Shown here piece after piece: positions 26,029 to 34,965 of a stretch of 64,000 bases of DNA. A program made the position numbers and the translations under genes. Position 1 is the first letter of the stretch; the number at the start of each line of letters is the position of its first letter. Source of the stretch: Yoonia sp034652275 (GTDB taxonomy: Bacteria; Pseudomonadota; Alphaproteobacteria; Rhodobacterales; Rhodobacteraceae); contig NZ_JAXIWG010000001.1 of NCBI RefSeq assembly GCF_034652275.1, positions 186,001-250,000 on the forward strand, read 5' to 3'. The notes beneath the pieces are model-generated. The model saw only the letters and a program-made list of their open reading frames with translations, ran no database searches and had not been told where the DNA came from.

Positions 26029-26847
26029 TTTTTGGCCTTTCTCCAGCGCCTTCTGCGCGTCCCACAGCGCGTCCATTTCTGCCAGATCACTGTCGGCAGG
26101 TGTCTTGCCCTGCGCCGCAAGTGTCGCCTCTATCCCCTTGAACCGACGTGTGAATTTTCCGTTTGTGCCGCGCAGTGCGGCCTCTGGATCAACGCCCAGA
26201 TGTCGCGCCAGATTGGCCAGCACGAACAAGAGATCCCCCATCTCATCGGCAATCTCGGCCTGTGTCAGGCTGTCGCGGGCGGCGACCAGCTCGCCTGCCT
26301 CCTCGATGAGCTTGTCCAGAACATGCGACGTATCGGGCCAGTCGAACCCGACGCGGGCCGCGCGTTTTTGCAGTTTGACCGCGCGCATCAGCGCAGGCAG
26401 GCCAAGGGCCACACCGTCGAGCACACCGCCTTGTGCCTTGCCTGCGCGTTCGGCGGCCTTGATCTTTTCCCAGTCGGCCACTTGCTGGTCGGCGGTTTTG
26501 TCGCGGTTCTCGTCGCCAAAGACATGCGGATGCCGTGCCACCATCTTGTCGGCGATATTGCGGACCACGGACTCGAAGGTGAAATGCCCTGCCTCGGCTC
26601 CCATCTGCGCGTGATAGACGGTTTGCAGCAGCAGATCGCCCAGTTCACCCTCAAGCTCGGGCCAGTCGGCGCGGGCGATGGCATCGGCGACCTCATAGGC
26701 TTCCTCGATCGTATAGGGGGCGATGGTGCCGAAATCCTGCGCGATGTCCCAAGGGCAGCCCGTTTCGGGATCCCGCAGACGGCGCATGATTTCGAGCAGG
26801 CGTGGCATGCCGCCATCGGGGTCGTGGATCAGCGCATCGTCTGCCAT
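26026..26847 (-). CDS. mazG: Nucleoside triphosphate pyrophosphohydrolase MazG
   Basis: A 273-residue MazG that hydrolyses NTPs and dNTPs to monophosphates, cleaning the pool of aberrant nucleotides and affecting ppGpp survival responses. Two tandem MazG domains are seen: the first with CPWDIAQDFGTIAPYTIEEAYEVADAI and ELEGELGDLLLQ, the second with KLIEEAGELVAA and EIADEMGDLLF. Both keep the Glu/Asp metal-binding residues. ATG 26847 follows AAGGTGG; upstream codons are an untypical extension. It diverges from the M20 gene, and its stop touches the IscR-like box. Confidence 0.93.
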   Translation of the reverse strand: MADDALIHDPDGGMPRLLEIMRRLRDPETGCPWDIAQDFGTIAPYTIEEAYEVADAIARADWPELEGELGDLLLQTVYHAQMGAEAGHFTFESVVRNIADKMVARHPHVFGDENRDKTADQQVADWEKIKAAERAGKAQGGVLDGVALGLPALMRAVKLQKRAARVGFDWPDTSHVLDKLIEEAGELVAARDSLTQAEIADEMGDLLFVLANLARHLGVDPEAALRGTNGKFTRRFKGIEATLAAQGKTPADSDLAEMDALWDAQKALEKGQK

Positions 26848-26908
26848 TGCAGCCACCTTCATCTTGGGATCAACTGAGCCTATTGCGACAAAACAGAAAG
26901 TGCCAGTC

Positions 26909-28069
26909 ATGCCCGTGATCAACCGTATTGCCGATTATGCCGAAGAGATGACGGGCTGGCGCAAACATCTGCACGCACATCCAGAATTGCGATTCGATTG
27001 CCACAAGACGGCAGCTTTTGTCGCCGAGAAACTGCGCGCCTTCGGTGTCGATGAAATCCACGAAGGGATCGCCACCAGCGGGATCGTCGCCATCATCAAC
27101 GGGCAGGGCGCGGGCCGCACCATCGGGCTGCGCGCGGATATGGATGCGCTGCCGATGGAGGAGGTGACGGGGTTGGACTACGCCTCGACCGTGAAGGGCG
27201 CGATGCATGCCTGCGGCCATGACGGGCATACGACGATGCTGCTGGGGGCGGCGAAATATCTGGCCGAGACTCGCAATTTCACCGGACGCGTCGCGCTAAT
27301 TTTCCAGCCTGCCGAGGAATCAGGCGGCGGGGCCGAGGTGATGGTGAACGAAGGCATCCTGGATATGTTCGACGTGGCAGAGGTTTACGCCCTGCACAAT
27401 GCCCCCGGCACGGCTGTGGGGGCGTTCTATACCACCCCCGGCCCGATCATGGCGGCGGTGGATACGTTCCATATCCATGTGCAGGGGCGCGGAGGGCACG
27501 GGGCCATGCCGCATGAAACCGCCGATCCGGTGGTGGCTTGCGTCGGCATCGTCAGCGCGATCCAGACCATCGTCAGCCGCAACCATTTCACCTTTGACCA
27601 GCTGGTCGTGTCGGTCACGCAGATCCACACCGGCACGGTGGACAACGTCATCCCCGACACGGGCTATATCAACGGCACGGTGCGCACCTTCGATCCGGCG
27701 GTGCAGGCGATGGTGAAAACCCGTTTGGCCGAGATTGTGGCGGGACAGGCCGCGTCCTACGGCGTGACGGCGACGCTCGATTACGAGATCGGCTATCCCG
27801 CGACGGTCAACGATGCGGACAAGACCGCCTTTGCCGCCGCTGTCGCGCGCGAAGTGTCGGCCGATGTGGTCGATGATGCCGCCCCCGAGATGGGGGCCGA
27901 GGATTTTGCCTATATGCTGAACCAGCGCCCCGGAGCCTATCTGTTCGTCGGCAATGGCGACACGGCAGGGCTGCACCATCCGGCCTATGATTTCGACGAT
28001 TCCCTGTCGCCTGTGGGTGCCTCGTTCTTTGCCCGCATCGTCGAGCGGGCCTTGCCGGTGGCGCCATAA
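26909..28069 (+). CDS. M20 family amidohydrolase (hippurate hydrolase-like)
   Basis: A 386-residue metal-dependent amidohydrolase. It begins VINRIADYAEEMTGWRKHLHAHPEL, the hallmark of the hippuricase/IAA-amino acid hydrolase group. Metal ligands are in HACGHDGHTTMLLG (near 95-108), QPAEESGGG (near 134) and the C-terminal LHHPAYDFDD. These enzymes release amino acids or acyl groups from N-acyl amino acids. It is followed, after repeat copy R5, by two ureohydrolase genes, which suggests a role in recycling amino-acid or guanidino nitrogen, though co-transcription is uncertain. Confidence 0.88.
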   Translation: MPVINRIADYAEEMTGWRKHLHAHPELRFDCHKTAAFVAEKLRAFGVDEIHEGIATSGIVAIINGQGAGRTIGLRADMDALPMEEVTGLDYASTVKGAMHACGHDGHTTMLLGAAKYLAETRNFTGRVALIFQPAEESGGGAEVMVNEGILDMFDVAEVYALHNAPGTAVGAFYTTPGPIMAAVDTFHIHVQGRGGHGAMPHETADPVVACVGIVSAIQTIVSRNHFTFDQLVVSVTQIHTGTVDNVIPDTGYINGTVRTFDPAVQAMVKTRLAEIVAGQAASYGVTATLDYEIGYPATVNDADKTAFAAAVAREVSADVVDDAAPEMGAEDFAYMLNQRPGAYLFVGNGDTAGLHHPAYDFDDSLSPVGASFFARIVERALPVAP

Positions 28070-28076
28070 CTTTTGG

Positions 28077-28109
28077 GCCTCCGGCGGGAGTATTTTTGGA
28101 AAAAAGAAG
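28077..28109 (+). repeat. Dispersed intergenic element, copy R5
   Basis: Plus-strand copy: GCCTCCGGCGGGAG then TATTTTTGGAAAAAAGAAG. It fills the gap between the M20 and the first ureohydrolase gene, and its final GAAGG lies nine bases before the start codon, so it may act as the ribosome-binding region. Confidence 0.7.
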
Positions 28110-28118
28110 GTGTGAAGA

Positions 28119-29087
28119 ATGGCTTTGGAAGATGCGAGAGGGCAGGTCGATCTGGCCTTTACACGCGAAGATCGGCGCGGGCTGGCGTTCGAGAATGCCT
28201 TTGGCGGCGCGGTGTCGTTTTTGCGACGGGCCTATTCCAAGGATCTGACCGGCGTTGATCTGGCGGTGACGGGCATTCCGTTCGATCAGGCGGTGACACA
28301 CCGCCCTGGTGCGCGGTTCGGGCCGCGCGCGATCCGCGAGGCATCGTGCCTGCAGCCCTATGACCCGCCCTACGGCTGGGACGGGTTCGATCCTTTGTCG
28401 GAATTCGCCATCGTGGATTATGGCGATATGCCGTTCGATTACGCCAATGTTGCCGGCGTGCCCGCGCTGGTCGAGGCGCATATCGCGCGCATTCTGGCAG
28501 CGGGGGCGGCGAGCGTCACGTTGGGGGGCGACCATTTCATCACCCTGCCGATCCTGCGCGCCTATGCGGCGAAATACGGACCCCTGTCGGTGATCCAGTT
28601 CGATGCGCATTCCGACCTGTGGGCTGACGATGATATGGCGCGGATCGATCACGGCACCTTCATGTACAAGGCGGTCAAGCTGGGGCTGGTGGACCCTGCG
28701 CGATCCGTGCAGATCGGCATCCGCACCGAATGTGACGACTATCTGGGGATGCGGTACATCGATGCGCGGTCCTGCCATGAACGAGGGGCTGCCGATGTCG
28801 TGGCCGAGGTGCGCGGGATCGTGGGCGATCATCCGACCTATGTGACGTTTGATATCGACGCGCTGGACCCTGCCTTTGCGCCCGGCACCGGCACGCCGGT
28901 CTGGGGGGGCCTTGCCAGCTGGCAGGCGGCGGCGATGCTGCGGGACCTCGCGGGCATCAATATGGTGGGCGGCGATATCGTCGAAGTCTCGCCCCCCTAT
29001 GACACCACGGGGGCCACGGCTGTGGCAGGCGCGCATGTTGCGATGGAGCTTTGCTGTCTGGCGCTCTGGAACAAAAGGATAAAATGA
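28119..29087 (+). CDS. speB: Agmatinase-family ureohydrolase, copy 1
   Basis: A 322-residue manganese ureohydrolase (agmatinase/arginase fold). The two-metal site is complete: GGDHFITLP near 138, FDAHSDL near 161 and FDIDALDPAFAPGTGTP near 247. Agmatinases release urea from agmatine to give putrescine; related enzymes use guanidinobutyrate or guanidinopropionate, and these cannot be separated by sequence alone. The start is preceded by GAAGG from repeat copy R5. The stop overlaps the start of the second ureohydrolase as ATGA. Confidence 0.82.
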   Translation: MALEDARGQVDLAFTREDRRGLAFENAFGGAVSFLRRAYSKDLTGVDLAVTGIPFDQAVTHRPGARFGPRAIREASCLQPYDPPYGWDGFDPLSEFAIVDYGDMPFDYANVAGVPALVEAHIARILAAGAASVTLGGDHFITLPILRAYAAKYGPLSVIQFDAHSDLWADDDMARIDHGTFMYKAVKLGLVDPARSVQIGIRTECDDYLGMRYIDARSCHERGAADVVAEVRGIVGDHPTYVTFDIDALDPAFAPGTGTPVWGGLASWQAAAMLRDLAGINMVGGDIVEVSPPYDTTGATAVAGAHVAMELCCLALWNKRIK

Positions 29088-30028
29088 TGAAAAATCAACC
29101 GATCAGCGGCAATGATCTGGCGCGGTTTTCAGGGCCGCAGACCTTCATGCGCCTGCCGCAGGTAGAGAGTGCGGCGGGCCTTGATGTGGGGTTCATCGGC
29201 ATCCCGATGGATATCGGGACAAGCTGGCGGTCGGGCACGCGGATGGGGCCGAAACAATTGCGCGAACAATCCGCGATGATCCGGCCTTACAATATCCAGA
29301 CCGGGGCGGCGCCATTCGATGCGCTCCAATGCGCCGATCTGGGGGATGTGCCGATCAATACCTTCAGCCTGAGCGATACGATCCGTATTATTACAGAGAC
29401 TTACGCCGCACATCTTGCGCATGACTTCATCCCGATGACCCTGGGTGGCGATCACACGCTGACTTTGCCTGTGTTGCGGGCTGTCGCGGCCAAGCATGGC
29501 CCTGTCGCACTGGTGCATGTCGATGCCCATGCCGATGTGAACGACGAGATGTTCGGCGAGCGTGAGACCCATGGCACGGTGTTCCGCCGCGCCTATGAGG
29601 AGGGGATCATCACCGCCGACAAGGTGTTCCAGATTGGCTTGCGTGGCACGGGTTACACGGCGGATGATTTCACCGAAGCCGCAGGCTGGGGGTTCAACCA
29701 GTATCTGGCCCCGCAGCTTTGGCACAAATCGCTGACGCCGCTGGCCGCCGAGATCAAGGCGCAGATCGGGGACCAGCCCTGCTATATCACCTATGATATC
29801 GACAGTCTGGATCCGGCCTATGCCCCCGGTACCGGCACGCCGGAAATCGGCGGGCTGACCACGCCGCAGGCGATGGAACTGATCCGGGGTCTGCGCGGGC
29901 TCAAGATCGTGGGCTGCGATCTGGTCGAGGTGTCGCCGCCTTATGATCCGTCGGGGAATACCGCGCTGACGGGTGCGAACCTGATGTTCGAGATGCTGTC
30001 TATCCTGCCGGGAGTGCCTTACCGATGA
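29084..30028 (+). CDS. speB: Agmatinase-family ureohydrolase, copy 2
   Basis: A 314-residue ureohydrolase, not closely identical to its neighbour. The metal motifs are GGDHTLTLP near 123, HVDAHADVNDE near 147 and YDIDSLDPAYAPGTGTPEIGG near 232. The region GETHGTVFRRAYEEG is typical of agmatinase/guanidinobutyrase. The ATG at 29084 overlaps the preceding stop and follows AAAAGGATAAA. It is followed by DUF1499 in an ATGA overlap. The pair probably acts on different guanidino compounds, or as a heteromer; both are inference. Confidence 0.84.
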   Translation: MMKNQPISGNDLARFSGPQTFMRLPQVESAAGLDVGFIGIPMDIGTSWRSGTRMGPKQLREQSAMIRPYNIQTGAAPFDALQCADLGDVPINTFSLSDTIRIITETYAAHLAHDFIPMTLGGDHTLTLPVLRAVAAKHGPVALVHVDAHADVNDEMFGERETHGTVFRRAYEEGIITADKVFQIGLRGTGYTADDFTEAAGWGFNQYLAPQLWHKSLTPLAAEIKAQIGDQPCYITYDIDSLDPAYAPGTGTPEIGGLTTPQAMELIRGLRGLKIVGCDLVEVSPPYDPSGNTALTGANLMFEMLSILPGVPYR

Positions 30029-30471
30029 TCGATATCATGATCCGGGTCATTGTTGTCGTTCTGGCGCTGATGGTGGGTGCGATGACTTATGTCCGCCTTG
30101 CGCCGACCGATGTCGCGCGCTGGCACCAGCTGGACCAGATCGCTACGCCGGGTGATCAACTGGCCCCCGGCGGGTTTACTGCCGCCCGTCAGATCACCGC
30201 CGACCCCGCGCAGGTGCTGACCGCACTGGACGCTATCGCGCTGGCCACCCCGCGCACGCGGGTCATTGCGGGCAGCGTGGAGGAGGGGATGGTGACCTAT
30301 CAGACACGGTCGCTGCTGTGGGGCTTTCCCGACCATACGACCGTCGCGGTGCAGGGCGATCTGTTGGTGATCCATGGCCGTCTGACCTTTGGCGGATCGG
30401 ACATGGGGGTCAACCGCGTCCGTGTGGTAGATTGGCTGGACCAGCTTGGCCCCTTGACCGCGGCACCCTGA
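30025..30471 (+). CDS. DUF1499 family membrane protein
   Basis: A 148-residue protein with one N-terminal hydrophobic segment (about 3-22) that may be an anchor or uncleaved signal. The C-terminal part has the DUF1499 signature, TRSLLWGFPDHTTV and GRLTFGGSDMGVNRVRV, ending in WLDQL. The function is unknown; members are often found near transporters or lipid genes. It overlaps the second ureohydrolase by ATGA and is followed 18 bases later by prfA, so it may be part of the same transcript. Confidence 0.82.
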   Translation: MIDIMIRVIVVVLALMVGAMTYVRLAPTDVARWHQLDQIATPGDQLAPGGFTAARQITADPAQVLTALDAIALATPRTRVIAGSVEEGMVTYQTRSLLWGFPDHTTVAVQGDLLVIHGRLTFGGSDMGVNRVRVVDWLDQLGPLTAAP

Positions 30472-30489
30472 TCGGCCAATCGGGGCGCC

Positions 30490-31545
30490 ATGATAGCCGC
30501 TGACAAAATCGAACAGATCATCGACCGTTTCCGCTTTCTGGAAGCCAAGATGTCGGATGCCGCCCATGGCGGCGATATCGCGGCCTTGGGGCGCGAATAT
30601 GCCGAACTGCGCCCCGTGGTCGAGACGGTCACGGCCTACAAGGACCTTCTGGCCCAGATCAGCGACACACAGGCGCTGCTCAAAGACCCCGAAATGCGCG
30701 CGCTGGCCGAAGAAGAATTGCCAGAGCTCAAAGCGGCCCTTGCCGCCAGCGAGCGTGATGTGCAACTGGCGCTGCTGCCTAAAGATGCCGCTGATGCGCG
30801 GCCCGCTTTGCTGGAAATCCGCCCCGGAACAGGGGGCGATGAGGCATCGTTGTTCGCCGCCGATCTGTTGCGGATGTACCAGCGCTATGCCGAAAACATG
30901 GGCTGGCGGTTCGAGATCCTTGAACAAAGCCTGACCGAACTGGGCGGGATCAAGGAAGTTGTGGCGCGGGTTGCCGGCGAAGGCGTCTTCGCGCGGCTGA
31001 AATACGAAAGCGGCGTGCACCGCGTCCAGCGCGTGCCTGAAACCGAAAGCGGCGGGCGTATTCATACATCGGCGGCCACCGTCGCCGTGCTGCCCGAGGC
31101 GCAGGATGTCGATATCCAGATCAACCCGAATGATCTGCGCATCGACACGATGCGCGCCAGCGGATCGGGCGGCCAGCATGTCAACACCACCGATTCGGCG
31201 GTGCGCATCCTGCATATCCCGACGGGGATCATCGTCGTCAGCGCCGAGAAATCGCAGCACCGCAACCGCGAGATCGCGATGCAGGTGCTCAAAACGCGGC
31301 TCTTTGATCTGGAACGCCAGCGGATCGACGGCGAACGCTCTGCCGATCGCAAGGCGCAGGTGGGCTCGGGCGACCGGTCGGAACGCATCCGCACCTATAA
31401 CTTCCCGCAAGGGCGGCTGACCGATCACCGGATCAACCTCACGCTTTATTCACTGGGGCAGGTGATGGCGGGCGATCTGGACGCGATCATCGACGCCCTG
31501 CAATCCGAAGCGCAGGCCGCCCTGCTGGCCGAGATGGGCGCGTGA
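30490..31545 (+). CDS. prfA: Peptide chain release factor 1
   Basis: A 351-residue class I release factor that reads UAA and UAG. The stop-codon recognition motif of RF1 is PET in RVQRVPETES, and the peptidyl-transferase motif GGQ is in SGSGGQHVNTTDS, whose Gln is the methylation target of the product of the next gene. Domain order and length are normal. Its stop overlaps the GTG start of prmC. Confidence 0.96.
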   Translation: MIAADKIEQIIDRFRFLEAKMSDAAHGGDIAALGREYAELRPVVETVTAYKDLLAQISDTQALLKDPEMRALAEEELPELKAALAASERDVQLALLPKDAADARPALLEIRPGTGGDEASLFAADLLRMYQRYAENMGWRFEILEQSLTELGGIKEVVARVAGEGVFARLKYESGVHRVQRVPETESGGRIHTSAATVAVLPEAQDVDIQINPNDLRIDTMRASGSGGQHVNTTDSAVRILHIPTGIIVVSAEKSQHRNREIAMQVLKTRLFDLERQRIDGERSADRKAQVGSGDRSERIRTYNFPQGRLTDHRINLTLYSLGQVMAGDLDAIIDALQSEAQAALLAEMGA

Positions 31546-32375
31546 GCGGCTTTTTCGCAGGCGGGCGGTTCTGGGACATGACGGCGGCGCAAGAGGCGGC
31601 GCTGGCCACGGCTGCCGCCACACTGAGCAACGTTGGTATCAGCGACGCTGTGAAAGAGGCGCGGATGCTCTGGGTCCATGCTGCGGCGGACGAGGGTGTC
31701 TTTGCCAGTTTGATCGCCCGCCGTGCCGCGCGCGCGCCGCTGTCGCATCTGCTGGGCTACCGCGATTTCTATGACCACCGGTTCATCGTGACGCCCGATG
31801 TGCTGGACCCGCGCCCTGACACCGAATCCGTCGTTGCGGCGGCGCTGGACCAGCCGTTCAGCCGCGTTCTGGACCTTGGGACAGGATCGGGCTGCATCCT
31901 GCTGTCGCTTCTTGCCGCACACGCGCAGGCGACGGGGCTGGGCGTCGATATCTCGGACGCGGCACTTGCCGTGGCGGCGCAGAACCGTACCACCCTTGGG
32001 CTTGACGACCGCGCCACGCTGGCACGGTCGGACTGGTTCGGCGCTGTCACCGGCACTTTCGACCTGATCGTTTCCAACCCGCCCTATATCGCGGCGGATG
32101 AAATGGCCGGCCTGCAACCCGAGGTGCGCCTGTTCGAGCCGCATCTGGCCCTGACCGACGACGCTGACGGGCTGTCCTGCTACCGCATCATCGCGGCGGG
32201 CGCGGCTGCGCATCTGGTGCCGGGCGGTCGGCTGATCGTGGAAATCGGGCCGACACAGGCAGCGGCGGTCAAGGCGCTTTTCGCAAGCGCAGGATTGACC
32301 GACCTGCGCGTCATCCCCGACCTTGACGGGCGCGACCGCGGGATCGCGGGGCGCTGGCCGGGTCCTGCGGCCTGA
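31542..32375 (+). CDS. prmC: Release factor glutamine methyltransferase
   Basis: A 277-residue SAM-dependent methyltransferase that N5-methylates the GGQ glutamine of release factors. The SAM motif LDLGTGSGCI is near 107-116 and the substrate-binding NPPYIA is near 171-176. The N-terminal helical domain (about 10-85) is present, including LSHLLGYRDFYDHRF. It starts with GTG at 31542, overlapping the prfA stop as GTGA, which couples enzyme and substrate. Confidence 0.95.
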   Translation: MSGFFAGGRFWDMTAAQEAALATAAATLSNVGISDAVKEARMLWVHAAADEGVFASLIARRAARAPLSHLLGYRDFYDHRFIVTPDVLDPRPDTESVVAAALDQPFSRVLDLGTGSGCILLSLLAAHAQATGLGVDISDAALAVAAQNRTTLGLDDRATLARSDWFGAVTGTFDLIVSNPPYIAADEMAGLQPEVRLFEPHLALTDDADGLSCYRIIAAGAAAHLVPGGRLIVEIGPTQAAAVKALFASAGLTDLRVIPDLDGRDRGIAGRWPGPAA

Positions 32376-32586
32376 TCGCGGCGGTTCCCCGCAAATCTGG
32401 CCGAGCTGGGCAATTTTGACTTGTCTTGGCCCGCCTGCCGTGCTTATTGCCATGTATCGGATGGGCAAGAGAACACGATCTCTCTCCGGTCAGTCGCCAA
32501 AACATTGCAAGGCCACCACATCAAAGACGCGCCGCTGCGCGATACAGCGCCAGCGCAAGGTCAGCCAAAGGCTCGAAAGCATATCA

Positions 32587-33126
32587 ATGAGATCATCCAA
32601 GTCACGGTCGCGGAACAAGAACCGCACGCCACGTCCTTCGGGCGGAAACATCATCAACCGGGTTTTCGAAAGCTCGGGTCCTGATGGCAAAGTGCGCGGC
32701 ACGCCGCAGCAGATCATCGAGAAATACAACCAGCTGCACCGCGACGCGCAATTGTCCAACGACCGGGTGAATGCCGAAAACTTCGCCCAGCACGCCGAAC
32801 ACTACACCCGCCTTCTGGCCGAGGCCCAACGCGAGGTTGACCAGCGCCGCGAGGAACTCGAAGCGCAGAACCGCGAACGGCAGGCCGAACGCGACAAGGA
32901 ACGCAACGACCGCGTGCAGGCGCAGGAACAGGCCAGCACCGACCAGCCTGCCATCGACCGCCCCGACCCGCGCCCGAGCGATGACGACGGCGATCAAGGC
33001 ACCGATTCCGGTCTGGTCGAAACGCCCGAGGAAAAGCCGCAACAGCGCGCACGCAAACCCCGCGCCCCGCGCAAACCGCGCCCCGACAACCGCGACAACA
33101 ACGCGACACCCGAAGCGGCCGAATAA
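32587..33126 (+). CDS. DUF4167 domain protein
   Basis: A 179-residue protein conserved in alphaproteobacteria. Residues 1-25 are strongly basic (MRSSKSRSRNKNRTPRPSG), followed by the DUF4167 core NRVFESSGPDGKV RGTPQQIIEKYNQL and a coiled coil (about 45-95) with the AEHYTRLLAEAQ motif. The C-terminal 85 residues are charged and repetitive, rich in Arg, Lys, Pro and Asp, and probably disordered. The composition suggests RNA or DNA binding, but no function is established. A 211-base gap precedes it, with no certain promoter. It converges with rsmA, four bases apart. Confidence 0.82.
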   Translation: MRSSKSRSRNKNRTPRPSGGNIINRVFESSGPDGKVRGTPQQIIEKYNQLHRDAQLSNDRVNAENFAQHAEHYTRLLAEAQREVDQRREELEAQNRERQAERDKERNDRVQAQEQASTDQPAIDRPDPRPSDDDGDQGTDSGLVETPEEKPQQRARKPRAPRKPRPDNRDNNATPEAAE

Positions 33127-33130
33127 AGAC

Positions 33131-33976
33131 CTAGCGCGCGGCTTTCAGGCTGCGCGCCAAGGCACAGAACGCTTCCAGCCCGACCTGTTCGGCGCGTTCG
33201 GTCGGCTTGATGCCGACCTCTTGCAAATGATCCTCGATGGCAGGGCTGACGGATTTCAAGGCGGACCGCAGCATCTTGCGCCGCTGGTTGAAGGCCGCGG
33301 CGACCACCATGTTCAGTACGGCAGGGTCAGCCGGATAGCGCGGCACGGGCAGGGCGGTCAGATGGACCACCGCCGAATGCACTTTGGGCGGCGGGCTGAA
33401 CACCTCGGGCGGCAGGTTCATCACGATCTTCGCATCCGCGCGCCATTGCGCCAGCAGCGCGAGCCGCCCATAAGCCTTGCCGCCGGGCTGCGCCACGATC
33501 CTTTCGGCCACCTCGCGCTGGAACATCAAGGTCAGACTGTCCCAGAACGGCGGCCAGATCTGCGGCGTCAACCAGCGCACCAGCAGTTCGGTCCCGACAT
33601 TATAGGGCAGGTTCGCCGCTACCTTGATCGGGGCTTGCAAATATTCCAGCGGATCAATCGCCAGCGCATCGCCTTCGATCACCTGCAAACGGCCCGGATA
33701 GGCGGCGGCGATTTCGGCCAAGGCCGGCAGGCAACGGGGGTCCTTTTCAATCGCCAGTACGCGGCGCGCGCCCGAGGCCAGCAACCCGCGCGTCAACCCG
33801 CCGGGGCCGGGGCCGATCTCCAACACATCCGCGCCGGAGAGGTCCCCCGCCAGCCGCGCAATGCGGGCTGTCAGGTTCAGATCCAGCAGGAAATTCTGCC
33901 CCAAAGACTTTTTCGCCGCCAGATCATGCCGCGCAATCACATCGCGCAGCGGCGGCAGATCATCAATCCCGTTCAT
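33131..33976 (-). CDS. rsmA: 16S rRNA dimethyladenosine transferase
   Basis: A 281-residue KsgA/RsmA that dimethylates two adjacent adenines in helix 45 of 16S rRNA. Motifs are KKSLGQNFLLD, the SAM-binding EIGPGPGGLT near 53-62 and NLPYNVGTEL near 121. ATG 33976 overlaps the pdxA stop as ATGA; the codons upstream are part of repeat copy R6. It is the last gene of the lptF-lptG-lptD-surA-pdxA-rsmA run. Confidence 0.96.
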   Translation of the reverse strand: MNGIDDLPPLRDVIARHDLAAKKSLGQNFLLDLNLTARIARLAGDLSGADVLEIGPGPGGLTRGLLASGARRVLAIEKDPRCLPALAEIAAAYPGRLQVIEGDALAIDPLEYLQAPIKVAANLPYNVGTELLVRWLTPQIWPPFWDSLTLMFQREVAERIVAQPGGKAYGRLALLAQWRADAKIVMNLPPEVFSPPPKVHSAVVHLTALPVPRYPADPAVLNMVVAAAFNQRRKMLRSALKSVSPAIEDHLQEVGIKPTERAEQVGLEAFCALARSLKAAR

Positions 33977-34965
33977 GCCATCTTCCGAGCCCAAATATCC
34001 CCGCCGGAGGCATCAAAGTTTTTCGCCATGCGCGCAGCCTGCTGCAAGGCCGCGATCATCGACGCAGGGTCTGCGACATCGCGCCCTGCAATGTCGAAAG
34101 CCGTCCCATGATCGGGCGAGGTGCGGATGAAGGGCAGGCCCAATGTGATGTTCACGCCGCCCGCAAAATCAATCGTCTTGATCGGGATCAAGGCTTGGTC
34201 GTGATACATGCAGACCGCCACGTCGTATCGCGCGCGGGCGGCGGCATGAAACAGCGTATCGGCCGAATGCGGCCCCGAAATATCCAGCCCTTCAGCGCGC
34301 AAGGCGTCCAAGACGGGGGTGATCGTCGCGATCTCCTCGCAACCCATCTTGCCATCCTCGCCCGCATGCGGGTTCAGCCCTGCAACGGCGATGCGCGGCG
34401 CGCTAATCCCGAACTGACGGCGCAGGGCGGCATGGGTGATCAGGATCGTGTCGGTGAGGAGCGAGGCAGTCAGCGCTGCGGGAACATCCGCCAGCGGAAT
34501 ATGGATCGTCGTGGGCACAACGCGGAGCCCCTCGCAGGCCAGCATCATGACCACGCGGTCCACCCCTGCCAAGGCAGCAAGGTATTCGGTATGTCCCGGA
34601 TAGGCGAAACCCGCACCTGCGATCAGCGCGGCCTTGTGGATGGGGGCGGTACACAGCGCGCTGGCCTGACCGGACCGGACAAGATCGACCCCCGTGGCAA
34701 TCGCGTCGATCACCCCTTGCGCATGCGCGGGGTCAGGCTGCCCCGCGACAGCAGGGCCGCCGAAATCTCGCGCCAGCACGGTCAAGGCATCTGGCGTGAT
34801 GCTGGTCAGGTCATTCACGATCTGTACGGGCGTGCCTGCGGGCAGATGCGCGGGATCGCCGATCCAGACCATCGGCAGATCATGGCGCAGCACAGCCCAA
34901 GCCTTGGCCGCGACTTCCGGCCCGATGCCCGCCGGTTCGCCGCAGCTGATGGCGACAGGTTTCAT
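33973..34965 (-). CDS. pdxA: 4-hydroxythreonine-4-phosphate dehydrogenase
   Basis: A 330-residue enzyme of pyridoxal-phosphate synthesis that oxidises 4-phosphohydroxy-L-threonine. Motifs are SCGEPAGIGPEVAAKA at the N terminus, PGHTEYLA and MYHDQALIPIKT with the SPDHGTAFDIAG segment, where the zinc-binding histidines lie. The last 15 residues (from NFDASGGDIWARKMA) are encoded by dispersed repeat copy R6, so the gene end appears to have been built by the element. It overlaps surA upstream and rsmA downstream by ATGA. Confidence 0.94.
   Translation of the reverse strand: MKPVAISCGEPAGIGPEVAAKAWAVLRHDLPMVWIGDPAHLPAGTPVQIVNDLTSITPDALTVLARDFGGPAVAGQPDPAHAQGVIDAIATGVDLVRSGQASALCTAPIHKAALIAGAGFAYPGHTEYLAALAGVDRVVMMLACEGLRVVPTTIHIPLADVPAALTASLLTDTILITHAALRRQFGISAPRIAVAGLNPHAGEDGKMGCEEIATITPVLDALRAEGLDISGPHSADTLFHAAARARYDVAVCMYHDQALIPIKTIDFAGGVNITLGLPFIRTSPDHGTAFDIAGRDVADPASMIAALQQAARMAKNFDASGGDIWARKMA
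33979..34011 (-). repeat. Dispersed intergenic element, copy R6
   Basis: Minus-strand copy starting GCCTCCGGCGGGGATATTTG and ending GGCTCGGAAGATG. It lies wholly inside the 3' end of pdxA and supplies its last codons. It ends three bases before the rsmA ATG, where GGAAG can serve as ribosome-binding site. Confidence 0.7.

Noticed and set aside
32376..32586. N-terminal extension of the DUF4167 ORF back to 32323
   Set aside because: Extension overlaps prmC and has untypical composition; family members begin at the basic MRSSKSRSRN segment.
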